Shown here: positions 59,190-62,000 of the stretch, piece after piece
How the letters are laid out: each line of letters begins with the position of its first letter
How positions within the stretch are numbered: position 1 is the stretch's first letter
NCBI RefSeq assembly: GCF_964340395.1
Contig: NC_135554.1
Location: 15,175,592 to 15,237,591, forward strand
Direction: 5' to 3'
DNA: 62,000 nt
Origin: Glandiceps talaboti
Taxonomy: Eukaryota > Hemichordata > Enteropneusta > Spengelidae
Position numbers and translations under genes: made by a program
Notes under the pieces: generated by a model
The model's database searches: none
Seen by the model: the letters and a program-made list of their open reading frames with translations, nothing else
Told to the model about the DNA's origin: nothing

Positions 59190-60175
59190 TTACTCCGGTG
59201 CAATGCCAGTGTAACTTTCTGTTTCTGAACAGGGCAAAAATGTACTTGCCATATACAGACAACAGAAACCAGATGTACCTACACTACATAAAGACGTAAT
59301 TACCATATACAGACAACAGAAACCAGATGTACTTACACTACATAAAGACGTACTTACCATATACAGACAACAGAAACCAGATGTACCTACACTACATAAA
59401 GACGTAATTACCATATACAGACAACAGAAACCAGATGTACTTACACTACATAAAGATGCACTTACCATATACAGACAACAGAAACCAGATGTACTTATAC
59501 TACATAAAGACGAAATTACCATATACAAACAGAAACCAGATGTACATATACTACATAAAGACGTAATTACCATATACATACAACAGAAACCAGATGTACA
59601 TATACTACATAAAGACGTAATTACCATATACATACAACAGAAACCAGATGTACATATACTACATAAAGACGTAATTACCATATACAGACAACAGAAACCA
59701 GATGTACTTACACTACATAAAGATGCACTTACCATATACAGACAACAGAAACCAGATGTACTTATACTACATAAAGACGAAATTACCATATACAAACAGA
59801 AACCAGATGTACCTACACTACATAAAGACGTAATTACCATATACATACAACAGAAACCAGATGTACTTACACTACATAAAGATGCACTTACCATATACAG
59901 ACAACAGAAACCAGATGTACCTACACTACATAAAGACGTAATTACCATATACAGACAACAGAAACCAGATGTACTTACACTACATAAAGATGCACTTACC
60001 ATATACAGACAACAGAAACCAGATGTACTTATACTACATAAAGACGAAATTACCATATACAAACAGAAACCAGATGTACTTACACTACATAAAGACGTAA
60101 TTACCATATACATACAACAGAAACCAGATGTACCTATGTTACATAGACTACCAGATGTGTACTTACCTTGTATAG
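59190..60175 (-). repeat. 54/51-bp minisatellite, about 17-18 copies, open as a 307-codon frame
   Basis: The plus-strand monomer is ACAACAGAAACCAGATGTAC, then TTACACTACATAAAGACG and TAATTACCATATACAG (54 bp). Three monomers have a 3-bp deletion (ATACAAACAG). On the minus strand every monomer reads in the same frame as an 18-residue unit (YMVITSLCSVSTSGFCCL), giving one open frame from 60113 to 59190. Residues are hydrophobic with 2-4 Cys per unit. No signal peptide or unique coding flank is evident, so I call this a repeat rather than a gene. Variants recur every 267 bp (59509, 59776, 60043), a higher-order arrangement. Confidence 0.93.
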
Positions 60176-60179
60176 CCTA

Positions 60180-61550
60180 TAAAAATGAGATGTATTTACA
60201 TAAATAAACATGATGTACATGCATACTACTTAAAAATGGACAACAGAAACCAGGTTACACTTACTTTCTACCAAAGCACAACACACCAAGTTGGTATATG
60301 TACATGTAGATTCTCAATGGGCAATGATTGTTTAGATCAACGATACATTATTTTTTATATTTCACTACCAGATTATAATAATTGTTTTGTGTTAGTTGAT
60401 GGTAACCTATACATTGTTACACCCACATGAACAGGATGTTTCATTGTGTGACAAAAATTGACTTAAATTGAATCAGATATGAATATTGTTTTTGGATATT
60501 ATTGTTTCTTCTGTTATACTTTTCACAACAATAAGTTAAATTTTTAATAGACCGGATATTCATGACACCAACGTTCATTTTTTTGAACAATGCCAGACAT
60601 GATATAAGGAATGATGATTGCATTTGATATAACACAGAACAAAGGAAGTGGGTAGTTGACATAATAAATATAACACCACATATATATTTCTGGTCATTTA
60701 TTTGTCGGATGTAATATTGAAATTATATTAATCAAGTTTTACAAATACAAACAAGTTGATAGTTGAATTAAAAAAGGTGAAAACGAGCTGTATTTCAATT
60801 CTCATGTTCCTTTGTACAGTTTTGTTGCAGATATCCAATTTGAAACACACTTAAGGTTTTCCACAAAAAAATACTTTAACTTTCATGCAAGTAAGAACTT
60901 CAGTTGATAAACTAAATATTAACTGATTATTATGATCATATACCTGAAAACTATTTTCAAAGATAAATTTTGACTTCTTTCACAGAGGAAAGAAAAAAAT
61001 GGAAATACATAGTGGTTGAAATTACAGATCTTCTGTCGCTACTTTTATATGTAACTCAAACTCAATAATGTGCCTGTCAAATTTAGTATCCTGTAACCAG
61101 TTGTAGACAAGAAAATTGCACAATTTTGAGCAGTGAAAATATCAAGGCTATCACTTCAATTTAGATCTGTGTTATGCAAAGGTTTGGGAACTCTGGTAAA
61201 ATTTATGTAAATTTCCATACTTTGTACATAACTTGGAGGGAAACCCTCAAATCGCATATATTCTATACAGAGATATGCTACTGGTACATCATATACACCA
61301 CCTATCACTAAATTTAATCTACTGATTTCAAGAAATTGTACATGGAATGTTACTCTGTTCTTTAGCAAATAATAAAGATTATGTAAGTATACATATCACT
61401 TTTACATTTTGCACTTGACAAGGTAAAAGAGTCCGTTTGCAAATGTATACATATACATATATCCTTTTAAAGGCTCAATTCAGATTACGATTAAAATCTA
61501 GGTGTGAAAAGTGGTGGTTTAGCAGAGCTGAAGAAAAGAGTGGCCCCACC
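60180..61550. other. No gene seen
   Basis: AT-rich. The open frames at 60185-60430, 60662-60441 and 61368-61156 have no recognisable domain. No repeat assigned. Confidence 0.45.
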
Positions 61551-61557
61551 ACAAAAG

Positions 61558-61810
61558 AATAGGGAACTTGCAAACCCACCATGTTGAATGTTGCATCATG
61601 GGAAATGTGATAATAAATACTAATCAAATAGTATTGTAAACAATAATGTTACATTGTTTGCAACCACAAATAATCAATTCATAGCTACCCTGACCATTGT
61701 GGCAGGTTTTTTTTTATCGGTAGCTCCTGATTAGGTATTATGATAACCACAGATAATCACATAGTCCTTTGCATCTGAGCATGCTCAGTCTGGATTGCAA
61801 GTTCCCTATT
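61558..61810. mobile_element. 253-bp MITE, copy 2
   Basis: The same 16-bp perfect terminal repeats AATAGGGAACTTGCAA / TTGCAAGTTCCCTATT, with an interior matching copy 1 (49233-49484) throughout: CATGTTGAATGTTGCATCAT, GGGAAATGTGATAATAAATA, CTGACCATTGTGG, CTGAGCATGCTCAGTCTGG. Flanks are AAAAG and ACCCA. Non-coding. Confidence 0.93.
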
Positions 61811-62000
61811 ACCCAATATAATCCTTTGTCTTTGGTAGTCCTAGTGGGCTACCAATTTCAGAAATTGGTAGTACAAGAATTGTGACCTGTAGTCCAACAT
61901 TCCTCAACTGAAAACAGATTTCCGTTATTGGAAATATTTGTATCATCAAAATATTTTCATGTTCATAAATCTTCAATCCTCATCACATAATTAGTGGTAG

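Overview
This is a gene-poor, AT-rich window of animal nuclear DNA. GT-AG introns, long introns, minisatellites, MITE-like inverted-repeat elements and a LINE tail all point to a metazoan. The only gene I can support is a fibroblast growth factor receptor (FGFR) family gene on the minus strand, seen from its signal-peptide exon (about 36.3 kb) to an exon at 15.35 kb. Its second Ig domain is clearly FGFR, but the third Ig domain and the spacing differ from vertebrate genes. I infer an invertebrate bilaterian (hemichordate, echinoderm or lophotrochozoan) and cannot go further.

Gene layout, minus strand: exon 1, 36387-36258 (start codon 36345-36343, signal peptide); intron of about 0.4 kb; exon 2, 35849-35563 (acid box and first half of Ig D2); intron 2 of about 16.5 kb; exon 3, 19036-18907 (second half of D2); intron of about 0.46 kb; exon 4, 18449-18271 (first half of D3); intron of about 2.8 kb; exon 5, 15441-15349 (unusual in-frame exon inside D3). 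All splice phases agree (1, 0, 1, 0, 0) and give 259 continuous residues. The end of D3, the transmembrane segment and the kinase were not found; they are either beyond the left edge or too diverged for me to see between 1 and 15.3 kb. No Ig D1 exon is present: the signal peptide splices directly to the acid box, giving a two-Ig receptor. A non-coding 5' exon and promoter probably lie to the right of 36.4 kb, but I could not place them.

The rest is intron and flank filled with repeats. Six TIR or foldback families can be defined from the window alone: (a) a 252-253 bp MITE at 49.2 and 61.6 kb with perfect 16-bp ends, one copy sitting inside a tandem array; (b) a hAT-like 150-170 bp MITE at 16.0, 48.8 and 58.8 kb; (c) a roughly 150 bp foldback hairpin at 8.3, 47.4, 58.6 and (half) 59.1 kb; (d) a roughly 350 bp long-TIR element at 39.0 kb with a partial copy at 2.7 kb; (e) a roughly 690 bp long-TIR element at 34.7-35.4 kb next to FGFR exon 2; (f) a 213 bp MITE at 44.4 kb. 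Tandem arrays include a 54/49-bp satellite (25.7-26.7 kb, with a small outpost at 4.7 kb), a 61/57-bp array (37.1-37.6 kb), a roughly 125-bp array (49-50 kb) and a 54/51-bp array at 59.2-60.2 kb that stays open as one 307-codon frame. A dispersed family of about 220 bp occurs at 37.9, 40.6 and 46.5 kb. A 5'-truncated LINE ends at about 32.5 kb. A few unrecognised open frames (0.4-1.0 kb, 8.6-9.2 kb, 57.9-58.2 kb) are recorded with low confidence.
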